Translations under genes and position numbers: made by a program
In this document: positions 47,489 through 60,039 of the stretch, piece by piece
How positions within the stretch are numbered: the stretch's first letter is position 1
How the letters are laid out: each line of letters starts with the position of its first letter
Assembly: GCA_037952775.1 (NCBI GenBank)
Contig: JBANAY010000003.1
Location: 6,014,001 to 6,078,000 of the forward strand
Length of the DNA stretch: 64,000 nucleotides
Direction of reading: 5' to 3'
From: Clonostachys chloroleuca
Taxonomy: Eukaryota > Ascomycota > Sordariomycetes > Hypocreales > Bionectriaceae
The notes under the pieces: model-generated
Databases searched by the model: none
Told to the model about the DNA's origin: nothing
What the model saw: only the letters and a program-made list of their open reading frames with translations

Positions 47489-49008
47489 CTTGACCAGAAC
47501 CACTAGTGTATCCGGGGTGAGGGTCGAATTCTTTGTTGGAATATACGAAGCTCAGTTTGTCCTTGAGCGAGTTACATTTTCGGTTCGATCAAAAATAGGG
47601 TGACCTCAGTCTCGACTTGGTTATCAATGCGGCCACCGAAGAGAATCAAACCATCCCGGTTTGGTTTAAGGTCCACTGGGTCCATGCAACAATGTCGATG
47701 GCACCGGTGGTGCGAAGAGTCGGCATAGAGGTACCGCGCCATTAGACGAACCGGACTGTTCTCCAGTCCACATTGGACTCTGGGACCCCTTCTCTGCATA
47801 TTACCGTAGATGGTAGTCAGTGCATACAAGGACGCGATGAAACATCGCCATTGTCCACCCTGGTTCAATAGTGCACCCCAGCTACGGCATTCCCAATGCT
47901 GGTCCAAGTTTTTGTTTTTGCGGCCATGTATACGTTAGGCCAAATAATAGCAAAGAGGGAGTACCAGCTTTGTGTGTTTCTTAGGACAGAATCCGTGGGT
48001 TTCCTTTGGAAAAAAAGGGACAGAATGCCGCCCGAGGTGAGAGATCAAGGAGATCTATACACCACTGGCATTGTACATACGCCATACTTCCTTTACACAT
48101 CGTCCAACCAAAATAATGCCAACAAAATTAACCAGAGAATTTTACAATTATTTTCAAGAGCTCAGTTGTCAAATTCGATGTGGTGTTGCTACGACAGGGG
48201 TGTCCCTAAGAGGCTCAAGGGCGTGTTATCTCGAGATAAGATGGCTCAAGCCAAGCCAAGGTGTGGATGAAAGAAAGAATCCACATCCGTGCTCTATCTT
48301 ATCTACAACATCATATGAAATCACTTATTGACAAATCTCATCCTTGAGTTGGTTTTTTCCTCCGCAGTGGCCGAAGCTTCAACACAGACCGAGAGCTGGT
48401 TTGATTGTAATGACCCCCCTCGGTAGAACTTTTGCTTGTTCCATCGCCAAATCCCACATGGGTAGAATCTTGGAAGGAGTGCGATTGCTAGAGAGTGATT
48501 TCGCAGCTTAGCCAGGGCGAGGATACAAATAGGTTGTTCTAGAGATGCAATGGAGTGTGATTTAGTCCACCTTATACGTATTTCCCCGCTGTAGTCGACT
48601 GTTTATGTGTGTCACAACATCCGTCAAGTCTTCCCCAAAGCGGGAACTGGGATATGGGCTCCAAAAACGAATTACTATGTAGACATGTGGCGGGCGAAAC
48701 GGGGGGATGTTACGACTGATTTGGAGTTCTTGTAATGATGCACGGGGCCTCGGTGCCGCTTCAGCTACTCAATGATCGGAAGGATCATTCAGACTTGATA
48801 AATTCTGTTTCAATTTATACTAACTTCTTTAAATGATGGCTCCTGGCAAATTGTTCCCGCCAATTGGCTTCAAATTCCAGATGGACAGGATGTATGGGAG
48901 GCAGTGGCAAAAGCCCGGCATTCACCTCACTTCAGAGCCGATAATATGGTTTATTAAAGGTTTGAAATCAAATTGCTTTTATGAGACCTCGATTATTGGT
49001 AGAGTTAT
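47489..49008. other. Intergenic region between Pth11-like and APH-like genes
   Basis: Convergent arrangement. No coding or structural feature was found in 1.5 kb. Confidence 0.5.
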
Positions 49009-50402
49009 TCAACCCATCTCAATGTCTTCCATCTCAATGCCTTCCATGTCTTCAGACCTCTCACTTAATGTATCCGCCGAATTAAGCGCGTCAAAGACTC
49101 TCTCGTCCAAACCCATGACGTCCGCTGCACCCGATTCCATATCAGTGAGCCAATCGTTAAGTATCTCGCACATAATCGGATCCCCATAATGTTCCCGGCA
49201 GCTAGTAATGGCTGCGAAAAAATCTCTCTGATGCTGGGTAGACTCAAATATCTCTACCACCCTTGGCTGCAGTCTCTTCATCTCATCAAGGAAATCCTCC
49301 CTTAGCCGAGTTAGCTCGTATTGTCTAACGTGAGTCCAATAGCGCGGGTCATGATCCCCTCCATAATAGTCAGCCATGTCTGGCTTAGTGTTGTAAGACT
49401 CGTCGATGAGAAACTCAGCAGGGAAGTCACATGCCAGAAACAGCGGCATGGCTGATATGTATTCCCAGTCGATGACTGAAGTAATTGAGCCGTCATCATC
49501 AACTAGAATATTCTTTTCGTTGAGACCGTGATGGTAGAGCATGGTGGGCTCAGGCTCCGAGGCGGAATGGGGTGGGAAAAAGGCATCCAAAAGTGCTCCT
49601 AACCTTTGAAGAATGGTGATTGCTTCCACCCCTTCAGGCCCCTGGACAAAATTTCCTGTTCCTTCTTTCAAACGTGTTTGGAGGTCCTCGCGGGCAAATC
49701 TTAATAGCGAGATTATCCAATCTCGAGAGGTCCAGAAGGGTCCCTGGGGATCGCGTTCGAGGTAGGGACAGAGATACAACGGACAGACTCCCGGCCCCAG
49801 TCTAAATGGGAATCCCGCGCTACCTTCGCCATATGGGTCGAATGAAGTTGTATATGTCTTTTCCTCTAAATTTCCAGGGGGGGTGCCGGAAACAGGGAGC
49901 TGTTACAGTGGTATAGACTTCCCATTCCTCTTAGCTTGTGTTCAAAAGTAGCTGCTGTGAATGCGGCCAGTTGCTTGATGAGTCTGCTCTTGCAAGGATA
50001 GTCCATATCTGCCCAGGCTTCCTCGAGGGGCTTCCCTGAAACTTTCTCCATGATTATCCACTCGTAGCCGACCGCTTGGGATGGATCTCCCATGTGTGCC
50101 AAGACTCGAGGAACGGGGAGAGAAGTGTTTTTCCTTGCCCATTCCATAGTCGCAATCTCACTTTCTATCTTCCAACGTCGATACATCGGTAGGCTGAGTC
50201 GAAAGATATACTCTTCGCTGAGTGAGCTTATAACATAAACCCTGCTAAAGACTCCTTGCGCGAGAAATCTGACAGAGCATAGCTCGTTCAAACTTAGTGC
50301 TTGCCGAGCCGCCTGTAATATGGCCTCATGGTCAGGTTCATTCGTCCATTCTGGCCTCGGTCCAAATTGGGTCTCAACCCATTCAACACCGCGGGTGGTC
50401 AT
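49009..50402 (-). pseudogene. Aminoglycoside-phosphotransferase-like gene, frameshifted and catalytically altered
   Basis: The first frame (50402-49866) holds the N-lobe: FLAQGVFSRVYVI nucleotide loop, YIFRLSLP and a hinge EWIIMEKVSG. It stops just after a C7 run (G7 at 49877-49883 on the plus strand). The C-lobe continues in a second frame down to 49009 (GPFWTSRDWI, then NEKNILVDDDGSITSVIDWEYIS). One added base in the run would restore one frame. The APH brace motif HxDxxxxN reads HHGLNEKN: the catalytic Asp is Gly (codon 49525-49527), while the Asn and the metal-binding Asp in VIDWE remain. Fungal members of this family are abundant and of unknown substrate. With both a frame break and a lost catalytic residue, this is most likely a pseudogene or pseudokinase. 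Confidence 0.75.
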
Positions 50403-51069
50403 GGTGTTTCAAGCGTTCTGGGTTTAGTCTGGTAAGGAGTTGGTTCAGTTGATAGGAAATTGGTATCGATTGGTATGGGATCGGTATCAGGTTAAGTAAA
50501 TGATATCACTGCAATAGTTGTGTTAATTCACTCCTGGTTGCTGGGAGAAAAAACGATTCTTATACATCTTGAACCAGTATTCTGGGAACTATCAAAATTC
50601 CTTAATTAAAGCTTTGGGTCGCACATTAATTGAGATGCTAATTCACAGCGCCCTGAGCCCCATCACAGCTGTCTCGCGAGCCTTTGTTACGATTTGAGTC
50701 CCTTGTTTGCCACCTAATTCGTACGACGCGCCACGCTTTGTACTCAGCCTGCCGCATTGTGGGATCACCTGGGCTTTGTTCTGTTGCTTCATGGAGTTTG
50801 ACGGAGTTAATAACGGCGTGCATAAACAGGGAAGATGAGTAGCGGAACCACCACCAAAACAGGACAACAGTCTGGGCTTGGCTCCCACCAAAATTCTCAG
50901 TGACATTAATTGCGGAGTTTGAGCTCGTTCCTCAGGCAGCCACTGCAGTTGTCATCAGACACTTTGGGCGGAGTTTCGCGTGTGAATAAATGCCAAGTCA
51001 TCCCTCTCCAGCCTCTCCGGCAACATTCCAAGCACAATCACTCATCAATCAGACTATACAGACATCACC
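50403..51069. other. Divergent promoter region
   Basis: Between the APH-like gene (-) and the SDR gene (+). No specific element is identified. Confidence 0.5.
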
Positions 51070-51915
51070 ATGGGCATCAGAGCACTCGTGGTCGGCGGCA
51101 CCGCCGGCATTGGCTACGCGATCGCCAATCGCATCGCTTCTGAAGCCAGCTCGTCCGTCATTATCAGCGGACGTACAAAACCAGCCTCACTCCCTCACAG
51201 CAACATCGAGTTCCGCGTGCTCGATGCCTCGTCCATGCGCGCCATCAAGCAGTACACGGACCAGTACAAGGCGGCGCAAGAGCCAAAGCTCGACCTGCTC
51301 GTCATGAGCCAGGGCATCCTCACCATGGCCGGCCGCACCGAGACCCCAGAGGGCATCGACAACAAGATGGCCCTGCATTTCTACGGCAAGCAGCTCCTTA
51401 TTCGCGAGCTTGCCCCCGTCCTCAAGGACGACGCCAAGGTCCTCATCGTGCTGGACGGGACACGGGGCAGCTCGTCCAAGCTGAACTGGGACGATCTGGA
51501 TCTCAAGAACAACTTCTCCCTTGGCAGGGCTGCCGATCACTGCATCTCCATGACGGACGCCATGGTGCAGGTTCACGCCGCAAAGCTGCAGCCCGCTGAG
51601 CCGGGCTCGAGCCATCGATACTTCTTCCACGCTTACCCTGGAGTCGTCAGCACGGGGATCTTCAAGAACCTGCCCTGGTACCTCAAGCCTCTGGCAAAGG
51701 GTGCAGAGGCCGTGCTGGCTGTCTCTCCTGAGTCGTGCGCCGATCATTTGGTGAAGGGCGTGACAGCAGCTAGCGAGAAGGACGCTAGGGTCTGGAACTC
51801 GATTGACGACAAGGGCCGCATTGTCCCTAACAAGGAGGTCTGGAGCGAGGAGAATCTGAAGAAGGTGGAGGAGCACACGTGGAAGATTATTGACGGTGCT
51901 CTCGCTACCAAATAA
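51070..51915 (+). CDS. Atypical short-chain dehydrogenase/reductase
   Basis: A single exon of 281 aa with strong codon bias (C/G-ending codons), suggesting good expression. The Rossmann fold is clear: ALVVGGTAGIGYAIANRIA (glycine motif) and IISGRTKP, which offers an Arg for NADP. The motif usually NNAG is MSQGI. The classic YxxxK is missing; at the equivalent place the sequence reads CISMTDAMVQVHAAK, as in a fungal SDR subgroup that lacks the usual Tyr. The family normally reduces carbonyls, but catalysis here must differ or be absent. The C-terminus (WSEENLKKVEEHTWKI) matches the subgroup. No partner gene is adjacent. Confidence 0.85.
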   Translation: MGIRALVVGGTAGIGYAIANRIASEASSSVIISGRTKPASLPHSNIEFRVLDASSMRAIKQYTDQYKAAQEPKLDLLVMSQGILTMAGRTETPEGIDNKMALHFYGKQLLIRELAPVLKDDAKVLIVLDGTRGSSSKLNWDDLDLKNNFSLGRAADHCISMTDAMVQVHAAKLQPAEPGSSHRYFFHAYPGVVSTGIFKNLPWYLKPLAKGAEAVLAVSPESCADHLVKGVTAASEKDARVWNSIDDKGRIVPNKEVWSEENLKKVEEHTWKIIDGALATK

Positions 51916-52891
51916 TTGTATTGTCATCGGACCGGTATTTCATCGGTGATGTTTCAGTCACGACATTTTATGACAATAGAGCCTTCCTTTAGGGGAATTA
52001 TCTTCTTTGGAGGCATTCTTCACTCTATTTGTAGTATTCTCGGGTTGCAGTAATGGGATGTGCCTGAATTGGCTATGTAATGAGCTTCAATATGATTTAG
52101 GAATATGAGAAGTTGTTGATTTTCCATTATCGGAAATCCAAGATGCACCAGCATTAAACTCAAAATAAGACTTGTGAGCACCGTAGTATCTAAAAATTCC
52201 TTCATCTTGCCTAATAAGTCAGCAGTTATTGTATTGCTCGGTCGCATAGTGGTTTGCATACGCGCAAGCAACGTTGAAGCTAGAGTCACCCAGAGCCCGA
52301 TTTGCACCGCTATCCAAGAACAATCCTACAATATTATCTATTAGCTACTCATAGATTTAAGAAATTAGTTCCAGTACCTCTATAAGCCAATATATCACTT
52401 TCAACCTGCCTTTGTTCTCAAATACGGAGTAGTAGCTTAGAGATCGTCTCGAACTACCTGACTCGGCATAGACATCCGTCGATGGCTACCACAATAAGCA
52501 CACGAATTCTCGTATTTTCTAGTAAAATATAGACCAAAGAGTCCTGTATTTTTAAAGAGCTAAACAAAGCTACAATAATTGCCCTCAACGTAGAATGCTG
52601 TCGTGTATAATGCATCACTTCCCGCCCAGTTCTCAACATAAATACCCGAGAAGTTTGGAAACAGCCTCTGCTCGATTAGCCTCGGGCTTCTTGCGCGTCA
52701 TCCATAGACAGCTTTCTCGAGATATCGAATTCCAAATAAAAAGATAGAAAAGAAATAACGCCGATTGGGCAGAAAAGCCTACCGCCGCCGACCATCCGTG
52801 CTCCAATGAAATGTCACGTCCCCTTTTTCTTAAACCGTCAAGTTTCGACTCAGGTGCTCGGTCCCAGATTTTCTATTGTCCATATTGTTAA
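51916..52891. other. AT-rich intergenic region
   Basis: No gene is supported. It includes a TACGGAGTA word at 52423-52431. Confidence 0.5.
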
Positions 52892-53179
52892 TCAAGTGCT
52901 CGGGACATCGTCGCGCCGTAGTTGTAGAGGAAGCTCACTCATAAATGGATACTTCTCCATAATCTGCTCGTCCGTCATTTCGGCATTTTCCTTCTCGACC
53001 TGAGCGTAGATGGCATCCCACTTGTCGATCAGAGGCTTGGAAAGATTGCGGTGATGGGTGTACACGGTGGGATCGATCTCGCTCTTGCTCTCCTCCGACA
53101 CGCTCGGCTGTGCCGCCGCCGAAGCCGAAGCCGTCTCGTTGCTCTTGCTGCTGTCCATGCTGTTGTCTGAGTCGGCCAT
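52892..53179 (-). CDS. Small hydrophilic protein of unknown function
   Basis: A single exon, 95 aa. The first 45 residues are Ser/Ala/Glu-rich and likely disordered (MADSDNSMDSSKSNETASAS). The second half is predicted helical and better ordered (LIDKWDAIYAQVEKENAEMTDEQIMEKY), with a proline-containing end. Codon use and a well-placed ATG favour a real gene; no family is recognised. There is no signal peptide or membrane segment. Confidence 0.55.
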   Translation of the reverse strand: MADSDNSMDSSKSNETASASAAAQPSVSEESKSEIDPTVYTHHRNLSKPLIDKWDAIYAQVEKENAEMTDEQIMEKYPFMSELPLQLRRDDVPST

Positions 53180-56100
53180 GTTACGGCTCGGCTTGGGATG
53201 GGCGGATAAGCGTGGGGGAGGATTTGCAGCTGGGTGAGTAATTCCCCGACAGAGTTTGGTTTAAGAAGGATGAGAGGCAGATCTCGGGATTTATTTTTTT
53301 CGCCTCGGGGGGACTGATCGTATAAGATCGCTTATCGTAAGGTCATATTCCCTTGGAAAATGGCACCACTCGGTTACCACCATGGTCATCACCTGATACT
53401 GCTGCATCTCGATACAAGAAATCCACACACACGCGCGGGGGGAGGATCAAATGGACGTAAACAGACAAGACCAGACACCAATTAGAATAGCGCTGTCAGC
53501 CGCATCGCATTAGCTTTAGGTCAGACCCGCTCGTGCGTGTTTACGAAGCGTTTCATTAGGGTCGTGTGAGCGAGGTTGGCTGTGTGATTTGCTGCAAGGC
53601 TTTGCCCTCGTTTCCTGTGTTCCGAGGATTTGCTTTTCAGTATTGACGAGTGTGGTGGTGTCAATCAGCACTGGTAAATTAAACTTGACCCAATTGGTTC
53701 TCAAGCATCCTATGCATGCACAAAGACGGGGATCGTGGCCTTGATTGACAAGGGACGAAGGGCGGAACCGGGAGACCAGAAACGTTTGAATCCCCACAGC
53801 CACGTGTGGAAGAGACAGGAAAAGCTAATAACGCTTTTCATTCTTTCAATAATCGCGTACGGGGTGGAACTTATTGGTTTGCCGAGGACAAGGGTTGACA
53901 AATTCAACGTAAACATTGAACCGGGCCCCCGGATGTCCCAGCCATTACTGGCGGTTTTCTCCATTGAGGGATTTTCTCTCTTCTTCTTCAATGGATCGCG
54001 TAAGTCTCATCTGATACGAGAGCCTGACTTGGGGTTTTATGTGACGTGTCGGAGGCTGGATCATAGCAAGAATATTCCACAGAAAAAGGACAGAGCTATC
54101 CACAGCAACCGTCCCGGGCTGCATTATGCTTGCACAACAGAGCCGAGCTGCAGCGTTTATACGCTCCTGCATCCGATGATGAACTATCAGCAGGGATGTA
54201 GGCTCTAGACATATGTATGTTTGACATGTTTACGGACAAGAGGAGAACCAACGATAAACCAAGCAGGAGAAGCTCATTCTGTGGAGCTAAGCGGGAGCCT
54301 GACCCAATGTGTTCGGGAAGGACCAGGATAACAAAGAGTTCAGCTCAAGCACAAACCAGTATTGATGCTCCTGAATCCACACTTACCCATCCACCAGTTT
54401 AATCAGAGTAAACATCTTTTGTCTGTGTTTGCGGCGAGAAGTACAAGTGATCCACTGTCCAAACACATTTGGCGCATGTCATACTCTCCCTTGCTACAAG
54501 TATTGCAATATGAAAGCCATCTCGAACGCCCCGGTCGTAATTGTCGCAGATATGACCAGGGAATATCTTGATAAGGCGATGGTTACCCTTGCCCTTACAA
54601 AGCGCGTCGCTTACGAACAATCACGGCAATTGTCTTTGTCCCCTCTTGTTTATTGTTACCATCAGGTATAACGGCTGCGGCAGCTTCTGGCGCAGACATT
54701 GTGCTTTTGATCCTGCTCCCAGGCCAGGGTAATTAAGCAGGTCTTCAAGCCTCTTCCTCTTTCGCCTATGAACCTTCCTGGTCTTCCGTTCATCCCTGCA
54801 TCCAACATTTTAATCGGAGTAAGGTCCTCATGCAGGAGAAGGGTCAAAGTGGAAACTGCCAGCGTTCTTGACGGCCTGCAATGTCACCTGCAGCAAACCC
54901 ACCTACCGCGACTAGGAGGGTGCTGATGAATTCCTCGAATTAAATTGGTCCGATAGTCCAGTGGCTTGCAGAATACTATTGCCGCGGCAGGGGGCGTGGC
55001 AGACAGGGGAGACAGGCCGCCGGGGCCTCCCAGATCCTTCTGTCCGGTCTCAACAAGATACCATCTGCGGTTCACAATGGCACGAAATCTTTTATGGAGG
55101 CGTTGGTGAAGGAGGACTAGATAGCGAGAGGGTGCACGCGGGGTGCGGGATGCGGGAAAGACCCTTGAGATTCGAGCGGGCCGTGTGGTGGCGCGTCTGA
55201 GCTCGATGCCTTTAGTATGTAAGTGGGGGATGGTGAGGGGCTGCCGTGCTCTCTATGAGGTTACATTCTCAGTTAGTCACCGAACCTTTCGGTCTCCCGG
55301 CCAGATATCAATATTACAAGATTTAATATCGACCAGACGGTTGCTGCCGTTGGTTAGTTATACCCATAATATTGATGTGACAGTGTTGCAGAGTGCAACC
55401 AGACTGGTTTAACGTGTTCTTTTCAGGGTGAAGGACCTTTCAGACTCGTCCCCGAAGGCACCGAGGGGTTGTCGGGACTTTGTAATTCGTTTGTTTTACA
55501 TGTCCCCAAATTCAGCCAGTCAGTGTACCCTACTGAGACCAAGATTGAGTCCCTCATAGCGCTGCTTAGACTTACTGAGAAATGGTGTAAGGTCAGGCAC
55601 TGTTGCTTAGATAGATAGTAAGTGGTAACAAGGGGAAATCGACAATTCAGTAAACAAGGGGAAGTCGACAATTCAGTAGACTTTTGGGAGAAAAGAATCG
55701 GTAGCCATCGGTCCTACCTTCCAGTCAACATGCCCCTTCGATTCGCTGGAGGCTCACCTCCTCTATCTTTTCAGCCTGCTAGGCTCATTTTAGCACGGCT
55801 AACAAAGTGCGGGGGCGCATTTATTTCACAAGCAGTCAAGCAATGGCTTTTGGTTTATGAGATATCATTTTCAAACGTTAGTTGGGGAGCTCCCAAGCTT
55901 GCCCATGTCATATTAGTATCGATAGAGTCAACTCCCATAACCAATTACCTTCTACATCATAAGGTCGATAATACTCCTATTAGTCTACATAGTCTCTCCT
56001 TATCCTCGATACGCAATGCGTCGAGAAGGAGCGATTTTGTGTACGGATGAGAGATAGATATTGGTGAGTAATACCGCGAGCAGTTCCTTTCTAAATTATC

Positions 56101-56191
56101 TGGTTAATTAGATATTGAATGGCTGTGTTCAATTAAAATGCATACGCCGAATGAAGATGGTCTATTTCGCGTTTGTCCAGACTCCTGATCA
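53180..56191. other. Gene-poor 3-kb stretch
   Basis: Only short frames without motifs on both strands. It contains a 26-bp tandem duplication at 55629-55680. Confidence 0.5.
55629..55680 (+). repeat. 26-bp tandem duplication
   Basis: Two adjacent units beginning CAAGGGGAA(A/G)TCGAC differ at two or three positions. Confidence 0.85.
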
Positions 56192-59100
56192 TTACTGCGT
56201 CCATTCTGTCAGGATTTTCGCAATGAATGATTGGCCCTCTCTCTCTGCATATTTGGCAGCCTTCTCACGCCTTACTTCAAGGCCCGTCTCATCCTGGTCA
56301 TTCTGTAGCAGGAAGTAAACCATATCGAGGCGGCCATGCTCTGCTGCTCCCTCAAGGGCTGTTCGGCCATTGAGAGAAGCCCCAGGGCCATTGATGTTTG
56401 CCCCGTGCTCAAGAAGGAGTACAGCCATTTGGATGTCCCCATTTATTGCGGCCATCTGCAGAGCTGTTGCGCCACCGTCCTCATAAGGTTCCATGTTGAC
56501 TTTTGCGCCATGTTCAATCAGAAGCTGAGCCAATTGCAAATTCCGATTCTCGCTCGCAGCTTGAAGCGCAGTCCTACGACCAAACTTCCAGCCTCCCAAG
56601 AATAGGGATCCATCATCGATGGGGCCTCTTGGCTTGGCATTTACATCTGCGCCATTCCCAAGCAACATCTGCACCATCGGTAAGTTGTCGTTGACTGATG
56701 CGGCCTGAATTGGAGTTGAGCCCCTTGGTGCGTAGTCTGCTTCCACGTCCGCTCCTCGTTCAATCAGAGCCTTGACAAGATAAAAATTGTTTTGCTCAGC
56801 CGCGGCCACTAACGCTGTCCTATCACCTACATAGGTCCAATCACCTACATAGGGATCCGGCCTTTTACGTCCATGGTGACACCAATCCTGCTTCGACAGG
56901 CTGATACCATTCGTATTGGCGCCCTTTTCAAGCAAGAGCTCGACGATGCGTAGCTTTTGCAAGTCGATAGCATAAGCAAGAAGGTTGTTGAGACCGGCAT
57001 TAACATCGGCGCCCCTTGCGAACAACTCTGAAACCAGGTCAAAATCGCCGGCCTTGATGGCGGCTTGAAGCGGCGTTCCGCATTGTTTGTCTTGGCCATT
57101 TACATTGGCATCGTTGTCGAGCAACAATCTAGTCGCACTGGAGCCCCAACAGATGGCTTTTGCTAAGAGACTGCCCTCCTTGACGTGAATGTCAGCTCCA
57201 GCTTCAATAAACATCTTCATTAATTCGCCGCTCATCACGTTTTCGATTGGATATATCCCTTTAGCCATCAGGTTAACATTCGCGTTGTGATTTATCAACT
57301 CACGAACGATGACGGTCAGCGACTCATTAAGATGGAGACTTGCGGCCAAGCCAAGGCTGGTCTGTCCAGAAAGTGGTTCGAACTGGTTTGGATCTGCTCC
57401 AAATAATAGCAATATTTTCGTGATACGCACATCGCGCGCACGAATAGCCTGGTGCAAAGGCAAAATTGCCTCAGATTCACAGTATATGTGGGACACGTTG
57501 GCCCCTGACCATAGAAGCTTATCGACCATATCGAAATCCTTGTTGTATATAGCCAAGACAAGCGGTGTTACAAGGCGACGCCCGAGCTCTGGACCTAAAT
57601 CAGCGGTGCCGGTCGAGTTCACATCCGTGCCCAGCCCCATCAGAAGGTCTACCATCTTGAAAGAATGTATCTTGACGGCGCATAATATGGAATTCATCGT
57701 TGCAGCTCCTCCATAATTTAAGATTGTCCCGATGATCTCATCATTATCCGAAAGCATGGCAGCCTGCAGACATGTCACACCTTTCTCGGCAGCGGCAGGC
57801 GCGTTGATGTTCGCACCCAGGTCAAGAAGACGTTTGAAGAGCGACGCATTTCCGGTTTCTGCTGCAGCCTGCAATGCGGTTCTCCCTCCTTTTGGGTATG
57901 GAGGAGCGTTAATATCTGCTCCCCTTTGAAGCAAATTGCCAGCCAATCTCAGATCCTTGTGGATGATTGCAAGCTGCAGTGGTGAGCTCCCAAGTTCTGG
58001 ACAAACATGAGGGGTCGCCCCATAGGCCAGGAGCAGTTTCACCATATCTAGGTTGTCTTTTCTACACGCAGTCCCAAGCGCCGTATGTCCTTGAAAGGAA
58101 ACGGCGTCAGGGTTTGCGCCCGAGTTCAGAAGTAGCACGGCCATTTGCAGGTTGCCACCAAGAACAGCATAATTCAACGGGGTCTTGTAGTCCCCGGATC
58201 GGAGACACGTTGCATAGGGAGGCCTCTCAATGATGCCAAGAGCGGGAAGATCATTCGTATCAGCCCCCTCCCGAAGCAAATACTGGATCATTTCGGAGTT
58301 TTTGGCTCGTGCCGCTAACTGAAGCGGAGAAAAAAGCTTCCTCGGGACACGTCCTAGGCCACAGAAAATCCATGCGTGGCTATACCGTTCCTTGTTGATA
58401 TTGACATCCGCCCCAGCCTCGACTAACAGCTCGACCATATCCATGTCACCATTCTTGACGGCAGTTTGAATCGCCGATCCCACCTTTCTATCGACTTGAT
58501 TTGCATTCGCGCCTGCCCCGAGCAGGAATCGTGCTACTTGGGTATTGGCCCGGTAAACGGCTTTCACAAGCGGTACACCCTTAGGACCATCGTCATCGTC
58601 AATGTAATCTCCATCGTCACTGAAATCTTCATCGTCACTGAAATCTTCATCTTCCTCGTCATCGTGAGTGAAACCAAAATAATATTCCTCGTCATCGCCA
58701 GTAATGACTGACCCAGTTGATTCACCATCGATGTTTGCCCCAGCATCAAGAAACAATTGGATGACATCCTCATCACAACTGCTGTCAATATAGTCAATAT
58801 AGCGGGCTAACAAGCTTCCGTGACTCGCAATGCAAAGGCCATTCTTGAGGGCAGGGTGAAGTGAACGATCTCCGCATTTGTTTGGATCGGCTCCATTTTT
58901 TAAGAGGAGTTTTATCATTAAACTATCTTCCATGGTGATCGCAATCTCCAGCCCAGTGAATCCAAGGAAGTGGTAGTGATGATGGGTTCGAGTATTTGGG
59001 TCATACCCATTCAGGAGGAAAAGTTGAACTATACTAGCTAGTCTCTTGCTAACAGCTCCCGAAAACAGGGCAGAGGCACAGGATTCGATTGTTGGACCCT

Positions 59101-60039
59101 TCAATTGAAGGAGAGCTTTTATGACTTGGGTGTTCTTTGTGTTGTCGATCCACCGAAGCGTGTCTTCAAGTAGTTTGCAATCGAGAAGATTATTCGAGGC
59201 GAGGTAAACAAAATAGAGGATGAAATGAGTCCAAGATCCGTGTCCCAGGGAGTTCTCCGTCGTCGGAGCTCTGTTGCTCGGTTTTGGTGGTAATATTCTA
59301 TCGCAATGCTGAACCGTCCGGGATGGAGTGGCACATGTTATAAAAGTAGGGGTTCGGATGAGGAAATTTGTCAGAAGGTCCGATGGGGCCTTGTCAAAAC
59401 CAGGCCCTGCGAAGAGCATTGAATGTGACATAAAAGCATCCCGAAACTTCACCCAAGGAAGACCATCCAGTTGCATCTTCCATCGATGAGGTTGTATGGG
59501 ATGAAACGTTGTCGCAGGTGGAGTCTGAACGACAAAATCTCCCGGGAGCTCTATTTCATGGGCTTCGAAAGAGAGATAAGTAATTTGGTCTGATTGTTGA
59601 CAGAAGAACGCTTACCTGACATCTCAATGAGCTCGGGAAGAGGAGGCCTATGTCTTGCTATCTCCTTCTTCATCTTCTTGGAAGGGATCAGTTTCCCATC
59701 GATGTAGATTTCAGACTCTTTTTCCTGTCGCTTTCGCTTTTCGATAATTACCGCGGCCTTTTCCCAAGCAATTGAGGTGGCGTTTTTTCCAATCTTCCAG
59801 CTTGCCAACTTGCGTATGTATTGTGGTTTTCTGTGTGTATTTGCAAATTAGCAACGAATGTGTGAAGATTGAAGTCTGTAAGAAAGGAGAATGGGTGGCA
59901 TTTACGTGGCGATAAATCCGTGAACTGTTTCCATTTCTTTGACAAGAGCGTCAAGAGGCAAGTTCTTGTCCATATAGAGGCTGTGAATAACCTGCCGGTG
60001 TTTTTCCCACTCGGAGGGAGGAATCTTGGACGCCGGCAT
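56192..60039 (-). CDS. Clr5-domain ankyrin-repeat protein, 1235 aa
   Basis: Exons 60039-59906, 59830-59616 and 59550-56192 sum to 1236 codons. Residues 4-60 are a Clr5 domain (WEKHRQVIHSLYMDKNLPLD, then HGFIAT and KPQYIRKLASWKIGKN, rebuilt across intron 1). A helical linker follows, then about 20 or more ankyrin repeats from residue 300 to the end (GxTALxxAAxxGxxxMVxLLL pattern). An acidic Asp/Glu loop coded by a short repeat (58583-58680) interrupts the early repeats. Clr5-ankyrin proteins are numerous and variable in Eurotiales; Clr5 was named from a fission-yeast silencing factor. The long repeat array suggests a scaffold or recognition role. The upstream ATG at 60117 is in frame, but 60039 fits the normal Clr5 start. 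Confidence 0.88.
58583..58680 (-). repeat. Acidic coding repeat in the Clr5-ankyrin gene
   Basis: A purine/pyrimidine-biased tract of GAT/GAA codons with a near-duplicated unit coding EDFSDD twice. It adds an acidic insertion between two ankyrin repeats and is a likely site of length variation. Confidence 0.75.

Noticed and set aside
51187..51927. 246-codon ORF antisense to the SDR gene
   Set aside because: It mirrors the GC-rich, strongly biased coding strand; no family motif, and the plus-strand SDR is unambiguous.
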